Source: Sphagnum magellanicum
Lineage: Eukaryota > Streptophyta > Sphagnopsida > Sphagnales > Sphagnaceae
Length of the DNA: 64,000 nt
Reading direction: 5' to 3'
NCBI GenBank assembly: GCA_021904315.1
Contig: CM038925.1
Location: forward strand, 12,464,501-12,528,500
The number at the start of each line of letters is the position of its first letter. Position 1 is the first letter of the stretch. The position numbers and the translations under genes were made by a program. Below, piece by piece: positions 12,319 to 24,189 of this stretch. A model generated the notes under the pieces. The model made no database searches and was not told where the DNA came from. It saw only the letters and a program-made list of their open reading frames with translations.

Positions 12319-14284
12319 TTCAATTTTGTGATGTAACTAAAGTGCCATCATCCACATAAAAATAGCCAAATTTGGCTACAAAATTTTATTAAAAAGAAAG
12401 AAAATCTAAGCATCAAGTTTTATATTGATTGAATGGAACCTATTTGTATGAATATGCTTATTTCTATTTTATTTTCAAATTTTGGTGAAATTAAGGCATT
12501 TCGAAATTTAAAAAATCCTTTGCATAAGTATATAAAAATATATATCAAGTTGAAAATTTGCCAAAAAAAAAAGAAATAAAATTAGTGCAAAAAATAAAAA
12601 GCTTTTAATTTGTGTGGATAATCTTATTATTTGGTTCCCATGGTGGCCTATTTGTTAACATAGCTAATGACATGAAGCAAAGTGAGCAATGATTTTTTTT
12701 AAATGTCTTAAATTATACTCCCAGTTTGCTATGTTAGGGAAGGCCTTTTTCTTATCAATTCTTAAGGCATAATGGTGTGGTTCTGCCTTTGGTTCTTAAT
12801 GTGTAATGTGTTCGAAGTAGTGGCCTTCCCCATTACAAAAAACCATAATGATGCTTGAATTGTTATGGACAATGGTTGAGTGAAAACACGATAAGGTGGA
12901 GTACATAATCCTAACATAATTCGTTGGATTATCAATCATGGGCCATGGAACAAAATATGAATAAATAATACATGAAAAGGACTCCAAAAAATAAAATAAC
13001 ATGTGATATGATCACATTGTATGAATTTCATGAATAAATTTTGAGTTACCATAACATATTGAACTTTTGAAGTGCCAAAAACCTTGCATCATAGTCCATA
13101 ACATACGATTATCGACTCCTTATATTTATTAAAATGCTTAGTTGAGTGATTTTTTTTACATAGAATGTAGTGTGATGCCATTGATACAAAGGAAAAAACA
13201 AATTTGAAATTTTTTGAAATCCATAAATTGAGATATACAATGAAATATGGATTTTAAAAATAAATTACTCTATTCATTTGAATTAATAATTCAACTTCTC
13301 AAATTTTAAATGTAAATTTTTGATACAATTATTTACCATTGATAAAGTATAGAAGTAAAAAAATTTGTTTAGCCTCGCCATATGACTTGTGCAATATAAT
13401 GTATTTTGCTATAGTGTAATATGAATTGTTATTTTAACATTAGTATGGAGTCCACATATGCCGGAAAGTATTCCACTTTAGTGTGTTTTCACCTAACTGT
13501 ATTTGGTTTCGTCTTGTTATGGATAATCATCCATTTAGGCTACATCACAAATTTAAGAGAAAAACACAAACCTAAAACAAGTTTGTGAGTAAACACATCA
13601 TGGTGTTAAGGAAGATGTACTTTTAATATTGGGCAAGTATTTTGGTAGGTTTTCTAGGCATTTCTTTTGCTCTAGTTGAATTTTAAAGCATTTAAAAAAA
13701 AACTTCATAACGATGATATGCTAATTGAACCAAGATGTGAAAAATTGTGGCTAAAAAATTAGATTAAATTTTTAAAATGTAATTTATAGAAACCTTTCAC
13801 ACATAAATTATATATATGGGGGGTGTTTTTTAGAACAATCCCCCACTACCATGCATAAAGGTCGTATTGGTTACATGAAGTGTGCATCCTTGCTCTGTGG
13901 GAATAGTGGATCCATTTTTTGAAATAGGTTAAAAGTTCATTTTATGTCCACCCAAGAACATGGCAACCCTAGTAGGGTGAATAGGGTGAGTTGCCATTCC
14001 ATTAGGTGGTAATATGGTTTTTGCAAGGCATGTTTCAAAAAATATATTAGCTTTAAACTACTACTAATGCACATTTCAAGTGCCTTTATTTGCATTAAAA
14101 TTGACATTGACATAACCAAAAGTAAGATCAATAATTTTTGCATGTCCCACCTAGGAATTTTTTTCTTAAAATGTCTAAATAAGAGATAAAAATTAGTTAC
14201 GAATATTCAAGCATTTTCACAAAACTTTTATGTATAGGAGGGAGCATTTTTCCATAAGGCCTCCCCTAATTTGATGGTTAGAGC

Positions 14285-15470
14285 TTAGAGCCACGAGGGT
14301 GGTTGCCCAAGGCTATGTGTATGGAATACCAAAAAATCCAAGCTATGTCAGATGCATATGTTAAGGTGAAAAAAACTTAGGTAGCATAGGATAAAAGCTA
14401 GGTGGCCTAGAGTGTAAAACATGAATAACCTATGGAATAGTTCCATTTCACTATCTTAAAGTAAAAAGCCTAAGTAGCTTGAGAATCCTAAAATAAAAAG
14501 CCTACTAACCTAGGGTAGAGACATGGTGACCTAAAGTACAAAGTGTAAATTGCCTTGGGTATTTGTGAGAACATTAGGTAGCCTAGGGTTTTGGCTACAA
14601 TTTGGTGCCATTTGCAAAATTGCCCTTGTGATAGAATTTCTTAATAAAAACCTAATTGTGCATGGCATTAGTTTCTACCAACCCTTACTAGCTAGTAACA
14701 ACATTCATTCCATTCTTTGGCATTCCATCTAGTGTTATTGCTTAAATATTGTTTATATTGTCACAAATTTCTTCCTAAAATAAATTATTCAAAAATAAAA
14801 TAAAACCTCATTCATTTTTAAAAAAATCTATCTCTGTCCTCATTAAATCTTGATGATAAAAAAGAGAAATGCAAAGAAAATCAAGTAAAGAGATGTATCC
14901 TTTACTCTTGGGGACGTTAGGTGAAGTAGGCATTGTAATTATGTGCATGGGACACACCATGCCCACCATCACCAAGGGCTACATGTGAAAAAGATAGTTG
15001 ACTCTTTTGGGAACACCATAAGGAACATGTGATGAAGTGTAGTGGGATAAGATAAAAGAATGCACGGTGAACAAAATTGGGAACACTATTGGAAACACAT
15101 GGTGAATAAAATGAGGGAACCCATTATCACACGTGTAATTTTGTTAAGGGCACCAAATTTTGGTACTTGGAACCATAGGCTACCTAATCATTTCAACAAA
15201 ACTTCATGCCATTGGGCTCCTTACAAACTTTGTACCTTAAGCCACTCACTATTCACCTAGTTAGGCTACCTAGTCTTCTTATTTTAGGATTTTCGGGTCA
15301 TTTAGGCATTTAACTTTAGCATAAGCAAGTGTTGGGCTTGTTTGATAAGTCATTTAAATTTTGCACCCTAGGCCACCTAGCATTTATCCTAGGCTACCTA
15401 AGTTTTTTCTTTTTAACATAGACCTTTGACATAACTTGGCCTCTTTGATATTTAGTACCATGGGCCAAAA
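14285..15470. repeat. Long imperfect inverted repeat (fold-back element), arms about 200-300 bp
   Basis: The left arm at about 14340-14590 is complementary to about 15165-15420. The best-matching block is 14369-14421, centred on 'aaaacttaggtagcatagg', against 15360-15407. The similarity extends outward through 'tatgttaa' / 'ttaacata' and inward through 'aatcctaaaataa'. The spacer is about 570 bp and non-coding. Long arms with unrelated internal sequence suggest a fold-back or MULE-like non-autonomous transposon, but I cannot define exact ends or a target duplication. Confidence 0.7.
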
Positions 15471-18180
15471 AATAAAGGGAGGTTCATGGGAGTAAGCATT
15501 CCCAACATATAGTGCAAATGATTTTTTAATTTGATTAGTGCAAGGTTTGTATGCAAATGGTAGAAGGTTCCTCCAATTGATGAAAACATTAACCATGTAA
15601 CAAAATGTTTTCAAATACAAAGAAAAGAACCTTGGAACATTTTAAGAAAAAAATAAAAGGGATAAACATGAGGATATAGAGATAGTAGAAAACCATGGCA
15701 TTTTACTCACAACCTACACCATGGTTGTCACCATATTAAACTAACAAGCAACCATAACATGAGCAACATTTTGTGCATGATTCAAAAAATCTAATTTGTT
15801 ATAATCATTAAGCACACTTGCAAAAAAAATTATAAAAAATTATCAAACATACACTTAAAAACGTACATTCAAACAAGTCTAGTCACCTTGTCAAAAAAAT
15901 TATTTTCTAATCATCGAATGCCAATTTAAAAACCATTTTTTTAAAGGTAAGAAAACCTTTTCTTTTGGTTTGCCAATTCATTAGATATGGGAATTATTGT
16001 TTTTCTAAGCATTAATTATTTCCATTGTAAGGAAAGGCCTCAAAAGTTTTTTTTTTAAAACATAAAAATGATTGCATAAATCCAAAATTTTCACCTTATT
16101 ATTCAAGAATCCAATAATAAAAAAACATTTTTCCTTGTTGAATGACCCAAACATTTGTACATGTCACCTTAGCTTAATCTATTTCAAAAGTTTTTGCATC
16201 TTTTAGATGACTAAATCTTCTACCACAAATAGGTTATTGGAAAGCTCTTCAATGATAATTGTTTCATTGTTAACAAGGATTGTCATTTTGATGTAACTGA
16301 CCTAAATTTTAAAAATGGCCATGGAACACTATTGCCACCCATTTGCTTTCTTTTCTCACCTTTGAAGCACAACTTTTTTTGTTTAAATTCATTCAAATTC
16401 AAAATGAAATTATCCTTTTTGATGCACCTCAAGTGGCATTGATGGTAAAATACTTTGTGATCCTAGTTTTGGCAATAAAATGCAAGATCCAGATGCAAAC
16501 TCCCTAGTTTTTCACCATTGAGCAAAGGGTGTGAGAATTTCAAGATGGAAACTAAAATGAGTTGACTCTTTAAGTAGAACTCACTATTGTATCAAATTGC
16601 ATAAATCAAACAAAAAAAGAAAGATTCATACCATTAAAACCAATTTTGATTCATGAACTAATCACAAATTCACACAAATTCACACATATTCACAAAATGC
16701 ATCCCAACCTTGACTTAGAAGGACTTGACATCATCCACATTAACTTATCTTTAGGACATAGCCTTCAAGCTTTGTCATTACAACATTTGCAACTTCTTTG
16801 CAAGTTGTTTTAACAACTTTGAATACACTAGAAAATTTTAGTGTTTGAAAGCATTACTTTGTTTGTCACCTCGTTTCTATGATAGATTTAGCATTTCATT
16901 CTACCAAATTAGAAAGTCAAGTACATGAAAACTTTTTAAAGTGTTTTGTGTTATGTTGTCATGTTACCTAGTTGTAACAATAGTTTACAATTTCACATCA
17001 AGGATTGAGAGATTTCAAAGGCTTCAAGACCTCTTCCATCACCATGACATCAAAACAATGTCACATTGACAAGTCTCATCAACAAGCTGCCAAACTTATT
17101 TGTGCACTAGCCATCTCCCCCTATAACATTAGGTTATTCATCAAAATCTGCCTTGTAAAACCAGGGAAAAGGAAATTAAAAAACAGAGTGCTGTAAATTC
17201 TATTATACTTTTCAAATTCCTAACCAGTGTTGTGTGGTTCTTTTGAACTTTTAAAGAACATTGGTTTTGGCTCTTTAAATATCTGAGAATCAGAAAACCG
17301 CCAGTTTTGATTTTTAAAAAAAATTCAGAATCAAAGAATTGTCAATCCTGGTTGTTTCAAAAATCTTAACAAACCTATGGTTTGGTTTTCATGAAAAAAC
17401 CAACAGTTCTTTGACTGGTTCTTTGGAACTTTTTCATATTGTTTGAGAGCCACGGTTATATGTTAGAACTGATTCTTTAGATATTTTGAGAATCAGTGCA
17501 TAAGTGGTTATATATCCTGGTTGATGACATGAAATAATGGGTCTTTGATTTTTAAACCACCTCATACTATTCCTAACCTCCATTACCAACGAGTCAAAAT
17601 AAGCATCATAAGTCATCCACACCAATCACCAGGTCGACGTCCAGAGGTAGCCAACTAAAAGGTGCCACTACACCAAACTACTACTGCCCTCTTTACACCA
17701 CCAACTGGTCTAGTCCACAAGTGAAGGAAGGTGGCCATCTGTTCCCCTTGTGATCCCCCCTCATTGGTGGTTTCGTCTTTTTGGCTGGACTTGGATCCTT
17801 CCATCTTGTGCGTTTCTCTCCCCCTTGGTTGAGCACTTTGTTCTATCTAGGTTTGGCAGGTTTTCATCTTCGTCATGAAGATATTTTATCCAACTGTTTC
17901 TTTAGTGTTTCGGTAAAACCGTAGGTGGGAGGGCATTCTCAGAATATGATAGCAGTGCTTTACGTGTATAGGAGAAGGGCCATAAAGTTCAGACATCTTT
18001 TTCCTTCCTCCACCATTTCCTCTTCTTTTTCTTCACACAAATTCCAAGTTGAATAGGTATGGTGTGCTTTGTAAAGGTCTTAGCCAAAGTAAAATGGATG
18101 GCAGTCATGTCTAGGAATAGAATATGCATGCAGCCAATAAGAGGACTGAACATACACCCAAGAGTGTTCATCTTTTTGCC
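15471..18180. other. Intergenic stretch, no gene seen
   Basis: Nothing here resembles a gene with confidence. 16660-16700 has a short 'cacaaattcaca' repeat. 17230-17500 has several diverged copies of a phrase like 'tatctgagaatcag'. Confidence 0.55.
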
Positions 18181-18360
18181 TTCGGGTTGGTGTGGGAGAA
18201 TGGATTTTTAAAATTCTTGTATTCCTATCATATTCTCAATGATATTGCTTAGGTTCCCAATCACGTTCCTCTAGTTCCCAATGTATTTCCCAAGGGTGTT
18301 CCCAATAGCAGTTCACTTTATCCCATATCCTTTGTCCAAAGTTCTTCCCTTTGACTCACA

Positions 18361-18392
<32 letters not shown>

Positions 18393-18560
18393 GAGATAGA
18401 TATGAGCTAAAGGCGAGGCACTCCATCCTCACATAGAAATTGCTATTTTGGGTAACCTTCAAAGTTTTATTTTTTTGATTCGCTCATCACTTTAAAAAAG
18501 AGAAAAAAAACTGAAACTTAGGAGGCAAACCCATCTAATGAATTGAAGAAGGGACGGTGT
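18180..18560 (+). repeat. Diverged copy of the repeat found at 24.2-25.3 kb
   Basis: It shares phrases around 'gttcccaatagc' and 'actgaaacttaggaggcaaacccatctaat' with the three-unit array at 24190-25290. The HMA gene is therefore bracketed by related repeats. Confidence 0.6.
18360..18396. repeat. (TC)n(TA)n microsatellite
   Basis: A run of TC dinucleotides passes into TA dinucleotides and then 'gagataga'. Confidence 0.9.
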
Positions 18561-19124
18561 GGAAGCCTAAGATTCATTTCGCACTGTGAAAGATTTCTCA
18601 AAAATATTCTGTCTGACAATGGACGGCAAATAGCAAAGGAAAAAAATATCCCAGGTCTTTCGTCTTTTATTATGTGGCTGTAAACAACTCAGGAAACGTT
18701 AAAATTTGGACTGGGAGACCCTGATTTAGACTTAGGAAGGGATATTTATTATTTATAATGCTTAGAAGAAAAGAAACCACTTTCTTTTGAGAAACTATGG
18801 TGGGTATGAACTACCAGTCTAGGTCAGTGTTTTTTTAGGGTTTTTCTTTTGTTTCTGGCCAAAGTGGCGATCATCTATAGGAAAATGTAAACAAAGTGGC
18901 AATCATACTCCCTAGGGAGATTTAGCCAAATCTGGCTATAAACCAGAAATAAAGCACAAATCTTTGATAATCCTTTGATATTTTTGGCTAGACCCTGAAG
19001 ATCAAATATTTGAATATGGAGATTTGAACCTTTTTTTTCCCCAGCTTCTGACAAAGTACTAAAAACCTCCAAAATCGTTTCATTTTCGTATTCGAATACA
19101 CCAATATGGCGATGTTTACTTCCT

Positions 19125-19147
19125 CCCCCCCCCCCCCCCCACCCCCC
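19125..19147. repeat. Poly-C tract (C16, A, C6)
   Basis: Sixteen Cs at 19125-19140 are followed by A and six more Cs. It lies about 180 bp upstream of the GC-rich promoter of the HMA gene. The G-rich complement could form a quadruplex; that is inference from composition only. A direct repeat 'acctccaaaatc.tttcattttc' flanks it (about 19062 and 19162). Confidence 0.85.
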
Positions 19148-19309
19148 GGCCTTCTTACCTCTAAAACCTCCAAAATCATTTCATTTTCAAATTTCAAAAT
19201 TTTCATTTCCTCTTTTTGGCGAAATTTCGCCAATAGGACAAAAAGGCTAGTCTGGGTGGAGTTCGCCCGTGGCGCCAAAGAAGAAGGAATAGGGAGGTAA
19301 GTTAGCCTA

Positions 19310-19821
19310 GTGGCCCGCCGGGCCCACATCACACCACCTTCCCCGCTCTTTCACCTTCGGCCACCTGTCGTAAGTGGGCGGCAGATATTTGCAGCCGTCC
19401 AGAGCGCAGCACGCGGACGCGCGGAAACAGCTCTCCTCTGCCTGCCGCAACGAATCTGCCAAACACAACGGCCCACCCTGCCTTCGCGTGCTCTCTTTCT
19501 CCCCCATCTCTCCTTAAGTAGCTTCACTTGTACCCATCTTCTCACGGATCAAGCTTCAGTCTATTCAATTGCAACTTCCTTCGCTTTCGTCACTCAGTGT
19601 TTGTTCTTCAGAAAAGTTATATCACTGGTTTCGCAAACATCACGAATTTCGTTTTTGGTTTGGTCCCGTTTGGTTTCTCCTGGTTTCCAAGAGAAGAAGA
19701 AGTTGAGCTTCAGCTCGGTAGCTAACTATTCTTTCGTGGTCGAGCTGCGCCCCAGTTCCTCTTGAAAGACGAGTTTCTGTTGATCAGCGGAGCCTTTTCA
19801 GGACTCGTGGCGGGTGGAGAG
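19310..19821 (+). promoter_or_regulatory. GC-rich promoter and 5' leader of the HMA gene
   Basis: The base composition changes sharply here from AT-rich to CpG-containing. Two GGCCCA boxes occur at 19321-19326 and 19470-19475. GGCCCA is the complement of the plant Site II element TGGGCC, a known target of TCP factors in housekeeping-type promoters. A pyrimidine-rich stretch at about 19490-19512 (ctctctttctcccccatc) may mark the start of transcription. I see no clear TATA box. Confidence 0.6.
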
Positions 19822-22070
19822 ATGGCGTCTATTGACGAGGTATGGTTTTGTTCTCGGTTTGTTCCTTTCTGATGGAATTTTTGTTTTGGTTTTTTTCGGG
19901 TTGCGGTCTCTACTTTTGTGGTGCACAGCAGATCTGGATGCTATTTTTTAACCATCGGGAGGCTCATGGGTAAGAAAGAGGTTTCTTCCGGAGCTCTGCT
20001 TGACGATGTGGTGGTGCTTTTTTTTCTGTGTAGGTGATGAGTCATAGAAACCGGGATCCCAAGTGGATGACGGACAGCATACAGACAGAAGAGGTACTTT
20101 CAAGTTTTGTTGGCTTTGGAGTTTGCTTGCTTGCAGTGAGGCTGTGTTTTCGCTGCTGTGTTTTTTGCTGCGAGCAGGAAGAAAAGATGTATTACTCGTG
20201 GGGATTTGTGGACGTTAGATAGAAGCTACTACATCGAAGTCTCTTTGAAACCTGCTTGCTGAACATTTCTTGGACACCAACCATAATTGGTGATATGCCC
20301 AGGTTCTGAAGAAAAAACACAAGGATCCCACCTGGATGACAGGTAGTAACGAGAAGCAGGCATCTCAACCCCAGGCTCCCAAGGCTCCCAAGGCTTCAGC
20401 CATTCCCGTAAGGCTCTGGACTGTCCTCTGTTGAAGTGCAATTCACTATCCTGGAACTTAGGGTTTCTTGAATGCTGCATGCCCTCCATCTACATTGAAG
20501 GGCAAACTCACTGTCCTTGAACCTAGGGTTTCTTGAATTTGGCATCCTCTTCATCTACATTGCAGTGCAATTCACTGTTGGAGAACTTATGGTTTCTTGA
20601 ATGCTGTGTGCTTTGTGCATCTACATCCTTAACAAATCTTTGACAGTATGAGCAGCAGCTGTTTCTAAATTTTTTTTGGCAATGTCCCCTTCTATTTTGC
20701 AGCAAATGAACTTCAAAGCACATATGTGCTGTGATAAATGTGTGGAGAAAGCCAAGGAAGAAGCTGGGGAAGTGCCTGGTGAGTACTTTGGCTGTTGTTT
20801 CATAGAGTAATGATGTAGCAGAGCAGCATGCCTCTGAAATTCCTTGTTCGGGTCTGGAGGATTTTGATCAAATGGAGAAAAGATCAAACTTTTTGATGGA
20901 GATTGATCAATTTTTTTTGGGTTTGGGATGTTTCCATGAGTTTTGTGGTCTGAAATTAGATCCACAAAGGATTTAGTGATGGTTTTCTCACACACAAAAA
21001 TTGCTTGTGCAGGAGTTGTGTCTGTGATCACTGATGCAAGGCAGGGCCTAGTGACAGTTCTTGGTGGAGCAGATTCTGCAGCTGTGCTGAAGAAATTGAA
21101 AAGGCATGTTGACAAGAAGGCAACATATTGGCCAGCAGATGTACCAGTCCCAAAGGTCGCTGTAGCTCCAAATGTTTCAGCTGGAGGAATGAATGTGGGG
21201 AAGGGTGAGAGGAATTTGCAAATTGGGGAGAAAGGTGGCATGAAAGGTGGATATGTTGATAAGAACCTTAGAGGACCAGGAATGGATGATCCAAGGATGG
21301 TTCAGACAATGAGGTCTGATCCAAGAATGGTTGATCCGAGGATGGCTGAGACAATGAGACCTGATCCGAGAATGGTTGATCTGAGGATGGTTGATGCAAG
21401 GGAAATGAGGGGAGCTAACATGAGAGAAATGCCACCTGTTGATCCAAGAGAGGTGAGGAATGCAGAAGTGAGAGAAGGGTGGGTTGTCGATCCGAGAGAA
21501 GTGAGGGGTGGTGACATGAGAGAGATGAGACCTGTTGATCCAAGAGAGATGAGGAATGCAGAAGTGAGAGAAGGGTGGGTTGTTGATCCGAGAGAGATGA
21601 GGGGCGGTGGCATGAGAGAGATGAGACCTGCTGATATGAGAGAGAGGAGGGGTGCAGAGATGAGAGAAATGCGGCCCCTTGATCCGAGAATGGTAGACCC
21701 CAGAGAGGTTGGGGGAGTGCATGCAAGAGAGATGCAGCAGCCTATTGATGCAAGAGAAATGGGGGAACATCGATATGCACCAGCTGATCGAAGAGAAATG
21801 TATCCTGTGGATCCACGGACATTTGACATCAGAGGAGGTGATCCACGGGATTATAGATTCAGCAACCCACCAACAATGCATGCATCACCCCCAGAATTGT
21901 ATTACAATAGCAGATCCCGGGAAGCTGATCCTCGAGTTTTTCAGCCGAAGGAGTCTTATTTCAGTGACTATAGACCTAGCCAATCTTACCCGGCCAACTA
22001 CAGCAACTCAGCCTCATACTATGACGAAGATGATATGAGCCCCTACTACATGAACCAAGCAGTATACTAG
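19822..22070 (+). CDS. HMA (heavy-metal-associated) domain protein with DPR/MRE repeats, 438 aa, five exons
   Basis: Exons: 19822-19839, 20034-20093, 20303-20407, 20703-20778, 21013-22070 (stop TAG). All introns are GT-AG; the first three are phase 0 and the fourth phase 1. The start ATGGCG opens the only short first exon that keeps the frame. Residues ~63-127 form one HMA fold, a small metal-carrying domain. The metal motif M-x-C-x-x-C is present (M69, C71, C74, in 'HMCCDKC'), and the domain ends in 'KKATYWP'. Exons 2 and 3 encode two related short segments (NRDPKWMTD and HKDPTWMTG). Residues ~177-368 are a low-complexity array of DPRM, DPRE, MREM and VREGW units rich in Arg, Met and Glu. 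Residues ~369-438 are Tyr/Ser-rich and end in NQAVY. The HMA domain fits the plant HPP/HIPP superfamily, but there is no C-terminal CaaX box, so isoprenylation is not expected. Likely role: soluble metal binding or scaffolding; the substrate is unknown. Confidence 0.88.
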
Positions 22071-22121
22071 AAGATTTACATTATCCTTCTCTTCAGTTTT
22101 GTTTCTTCCAGGAAGTAAATT

Positions 22122-22122
<1 letters not shown>

Positions 22123-22153
<31 letters not shown>
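22123..22153. repeat. (CT)n microsatellite in the 3' region of the HMA gene
   Basis: About 15 CT units lie some 55 bp after the stop codon, probably inside the 3' untranslated region. Confidence 0.9.
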
Positions 22154-22155
<2 letters not shown>

Positions 22156-22722
22156 AAATGGGTTTCCACACTAACCTTGTACAGAGCAGGATTGATTTGT
22201 TACTTGAAGCAACCAACATAGGTTAAGGTCATTTGGATTTTTGATAACTTACTTTTTGCACTAAAGTAGGTATGGTTATGAATATGAGTTATTTAGCCAC
22301 CACTGTAATTTGTAGAACTTTTAACTTCTGTGATTAATCAGATTTTTGTGATCCTTCCATTCTGAAGGAGGCAGATGTTTCAAGTATCCAAACAGATGTA
22401 TAACGTGCTTGGCACATTTGTTGCATATGTGATCTGAAATTTTGAGTAAAGTTCCGGCCAGTCTTTGCATACAATCTGAGGTTTGTTTGCACAATTTGCT
22501 ATATGAAAGTGACCATTATTTTCCATATTATCTCAAATTTGTTATGCATTGGTGTTCTTAAAAGTGGAAGAGCTTGCTTAGGGCTATTGCAGTGACAGTG
22601 TCGTATAATTGGACACTTTGATGAATCAAATCAGCAAATTCAATGGACATAATTATTCTTTGAAAACTGGATTATAACTTATGTAATTATCCGGCTGCCG
22701 GACAAATATCTAGAGATATGCA

Positions 22723-22929
22723 AAGGTGCATTCGCACTTGGTGTTAAGGACTTTAGTATTAAGTCCCCTAACACCGAGCTAGTCATTTAGGACCTAAACC
22801 TATTTGCCATGAAGATTTTATGTTAAGTTAACATTCACATAAAATGTTAAACAATCACCCAATTAATATTTTGGGTGCCACCTAGACTTTCACTTAACAC
22901 TGAATTAATATTAGGTGTGAATGCACCTT
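22723..22929. mobile_element. MITE-like element with inverted ends, about 205 bp
   Basis: The left end AAGGTGCATTCGCAC is the complement of the right end GTGTGAATGCACCTT apart from one base. Inside, 'ttggtgttaag' and 'cttaacactgaa' are also roughly inverted. There is no coding capacity. A 19-bp direct repeat (GGACAAATATCT.GAG.TA) flanks it at 22700-22718 and 22947-22965, but this does not abut the ends and is not a normal target duplication. The superfamily is not certain. Confidence 0.65.
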
Positions 22930-23010
22930 AAGAGTTACAAATCCAGGGACAAATATCTGGAGTTACTCTTCTAGATGTACTTGAAAATGCATCAATGCCA
23001 CATATCCAAA

Positions 23011-23045
23011 AATCAAATCAAATCAAATCAAATCAAATCAAATCA
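23011..23045. repeat. (AATCA)7 microsatellite
   Basis: Seven uninterrupted AATCA units. Confidence 0.95.
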
Positions 23046-23394
23046 GTCATGTGTCTAGTTGTAGCAGTGACATATTTTAATCTGCTGCTAGGTCAATAGG
23101 GTTGCAACACGTGAAAGGACAATGTGTGTGTATCATGGACAATATCCCAAGTGTTACCAACATTATTGTGTGTCAATCATAAAATATCTATCTCCAAAAG
23201 AGAGAGGGGCCACAATTGTGGTTGGACCTCAACTGAGTTACTATATGGTTTCACCTTGGTAACCAATTATGTAAGAAATAGGTCTCATATATAGGTAGAT
23301 AGGTAGGAAAATAGATAATTACTAGGTAAGTAGATGGCTTATACGTAGGTAAGGGCTGTTTTTACTACTTACCCTACTAACAACCTGGTTGCAG

Positions 23395-23450
23395 GATGCA
23401 AGTCGGTAAGTAGCAATAGAAGCAACTGAGCTAACCACCATGGTTAGCTA
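23395..23450 (-). repeat. tRNA-like box A (possible SINE head)
   Basis: The minus strand reads 'GGTTAGCTCAGTTGC', very close to the pol III box A of many tRNAs. A box B is not convincing downstream, and the site overlaps a palindrome (AGCTAACCA...TGGTTAGCT). It may be a decayed SINE. Confidence 0.3.
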
Positions 23451-24189
23451 AGGGAACTGGAACCCAACAGATAATTGTCTCCTGACCACTTACCATCCAT
23501 CCTTCATGGTACGCTGGTGCGTGCTGGTTTACTGTGGCCCGAGAAGAGTATCCATGGATTTGAACAAAGGAAGATATCTTTGTAGGTCTACGGTCACAGC
23601 TTTGGAAGTTGATAGAGAGGCTGTTGCTTGGTATGTATGCATGTATGTATAGAAGAAAATATCTGATCTAAGAGAAGCTGGTCTATCTGCAGTACCAATA
23701 TCCAAGGTATTCCCAAGTTCCTGACATATCCCCAAAAAGTTCCCAATAGCAAATGTTTTCCTCCTTTTGCCTATACTAGTGTGGCCTGTGCCGTTGGCCC
23801 AAATGTTACCACATCCTCACTGATTTTTCCTTCCAAAACCTGGTTTTTTTTATATTTATTTGAATTTTCAGTTGCAGAAAACACTTTAAAATCAATATCT
23901 CCCACATACTGAATCCAAATCTTACCAAATAAATTCCATTAAATCCTGCTCATCAAGGTCTTTCCAACAACACCAAAGGCACATTCCAATTCCTCTGAAA
24001 TTTTCAGTGAAGAAATCATTCAATATTCAAGAACTTTTGTGCTGCAAGTCCAAACGTCATGGGCCCAACCCCCATGTACCCCTCCCTCCCTTCCAAAGAC
24101 ACCAAGGACACGATCTGAAGCATCCTAGTTTGGTGGATCTACAAAACAAAACAAACTACCTTCCTTCATAGACAGATAGGTGGCCAAAG

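Larger units (their letters stand above)
9590..14280. other. Intergenic stretch, no gene seen
   Basis: The sequence is AT-rich and I recognise no coding region. A 62-codon frame at 9601-9789 lacks an ATG start and resembles nothing I know. Small structures inside it are listed separately (11180-11221, 11300-11330, 12150-12318). Confidence 0.6.

Noticed and set aside
17989-18171. Minus-strand frame with a faint copia RNase H look ('MTAIHFTLAKTFTKHT')
   Set aside because: The match is only to scattered residues, and no other copia block lies nearby.
19310-19765. 151-codon + strand open frame in the GC-rich region
   Set aside because: It lies in the promoter and leader of the HMA gene, has no ATG at its start, and GC-rich DNA has few stops by chance.
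21177-21881. Long minus-strand open frames (234, 175 and 103 codons) over exon 5 of the HMA gene
   Set aside because: They are the complement of the GA-rich DPR/MRE repeat, which lacks stop codons on the other strand. Their Ser/His/Leu-rich products have no features of their own, while the + strand has a domain and good splice sites.
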